Origin: Bacteriovorax stolpii
GTDB taxonomy: Bacteria; Bdellovibrionota; Bacteriovoracia; Bacteriovoracales; Bacteriovoracaceae
Length of the DNA stretch: 6,854 nt
Direction of reading: 5' to 3'
NCBI GenBank assembly: GCA_945862475.1
Contig: CAMAYW010000128.1
Span: 1 to 6,854 of the forward strand
In this document: positions 6,760 through 6,854 of the stretch, one piece after another
How the letters are laid out: the number at the start of each line of letters is the position of its first letter
How positions within the stretch are numbered: position 1 is the stretch's first letter
The notes under the pieces: model-generated
What the model saw: the letters and a program-made list of their open reading frames with translations, nothing else
The model's database searches: none
Told to the model about the DNA's origin: nothing
Position numbers and translations under genes: made by a program

Positions 6760-6766
6760 ATAAATT
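6737..6766 (+). promoter_or_regulatory. Candidate sigma-70-type promoter for the gene at 6811
   Basis: TTGAAA at 6737-6742 (5 of 6 matches to the -35 consensus) is followed 18 bases later by TAAATT at 6761-6766 (4 of 6 to the -10 consensus). Transcription would start near 6773 and leave a leader of about 38 bases before the ATG at 6811. A TATAAA lies at 6755-6760, but only 12 bases after the TTGAAA. The surrounding DNA is very AT-rich, so chance matches are expected. Confidence 0.3.
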
Positions 6767-6795
6767 GCCGAAATAACAAGAAGATACATGTTTTT

Positions 6796-6802
6796 AAAAA
6801 GG
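6796..6802 (+). promoter_or_regulatory. Ribosome-binding site for the gene at 6811
   Basis: AAAAAGG, followed by T, sits 8 bases before the ATG at 6811. It matches the spacing and the AAAAGG form of the site in front of the FHA-RDD gene, which supports 6811 as a real translation start. Confidence 0.65.
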
Positions 6803-6810
6803 TCATTTAG

Positions 6811-6854
6811 ATGAAACATTCAAACATCTCCAGAACACTTGCCCTCCTGATGAG
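6811..6854 (+). CDS. Start of an unknown, probably exported protein; 3' partial
   Basis: Only 14 complete codons are visible before the window ends. They read MKHSNISRTLALLM: a short N-region with Lys, His and Arg followed by the beginning of a hydrophobic stretch, which looks like the start of a Sec signal peptide. A good ribosome-binding site (AAAAAGG, 8 bases upstream) and a possible promoter precede it. The gene is divergent from the FHA-RDD/uppP operon. No function can be assigned from so little sequence, and the frame could close just beyond the window. Confidence 0.6.
   Translation, partial: MKHSNISRTLALLM

Larger units (their letters stand above)
6586..6810. other. Divergent intergenic region
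   Basis: 225 bases between the - strand operon and the + strand gene at 6811. It is AT-rich, holds the ribosome-binding sites of both genes, the inverted repeat, the possible 32-codon ORF and the candidate + strand promoter. On the - strand I found -10-like runs (TAAATA and TAATTT near 6612-6627) but no convincing -35 at normal spacing, so the operon's promoter is not located. Confidence 0.7.

Overview
The window holds the 3' part of one very large gene on the + strand, a two-gene operon on the - strand, and a short divergent intergenic region that ends in the first codons of a further + strand gene. The DNA is AT-rich and has clear Shine-Dalgarno sites. Three things together suggest a Gram-negative, possibly predatory or particle-associated bacterium of the Bdellovibrionota (Bacteriovorax/Halobacteriovorax/Peredibacter-like): low GC, a giant cysteine-rich protein likely to be exported, and an FHA+RDD membrane protein with the variant 'GSE...SPRH-like' FHA signature. 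This is inference from composition and general family resemblance. No rRNA or other taxonomic marker is present.

Layout. (1) 2-3493 (+): a gene truncated at its 5' side by the window edge. The reading frame is open from base 2, so the first in-frame GTG (176) is not a credible start. It encodes at least 1163 residues with 38 cysteines, six of them as adjacent Cys-Cys pairs, and a region resembling a PA-IL/LecA-type beta-sandwich lectin. (2) 3496-4308 (-): uppP (bacA), undecaprenyl-diphosphatase, intact, with its stop codon only 2 bp from that of the giant gene (tail-to-tail). (3) 4318-6585 (-): a 755-residue protein with an N-terminal FHA domain, a Lys-rich linker, an RDD-type membrane domain and a long C-terminal domain I do not recognise. 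It lies 9 bp upstream of uppP, and its stop codon overlaps the uppP ribosome-binding site, so the two are probably co-transcribed and translationally coupled. (4) 6586-6810: a divergent intergenic region with a small AT-rich hairpin, a possible 32-codon ORF and a candidate + strand promoter. (5) 6811-6854 (+): the start of a gene with a good ribosome-binding site and a signal-peptide-like N-terminus, cut by the window edge.

How the parts may work together: UppP regenerates the undecaprenyl-phosphate carrier used for peptidoglycan and surface-glycan export, and its partner is a membrane-anchored FHA protein, so the - strand operon looks like an envelope-biogenesis or signalling unit. The giant Cys-rich protein is probably an exported, disulfide-stabilised surface or periplasmic protein with possible carbohydrate binding. 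Nothing in the sequence links it functionally to the operon beyond adjacency. No mobile element, tRNA, rRNA, CRISPR array or obvious strong terminator was seen.
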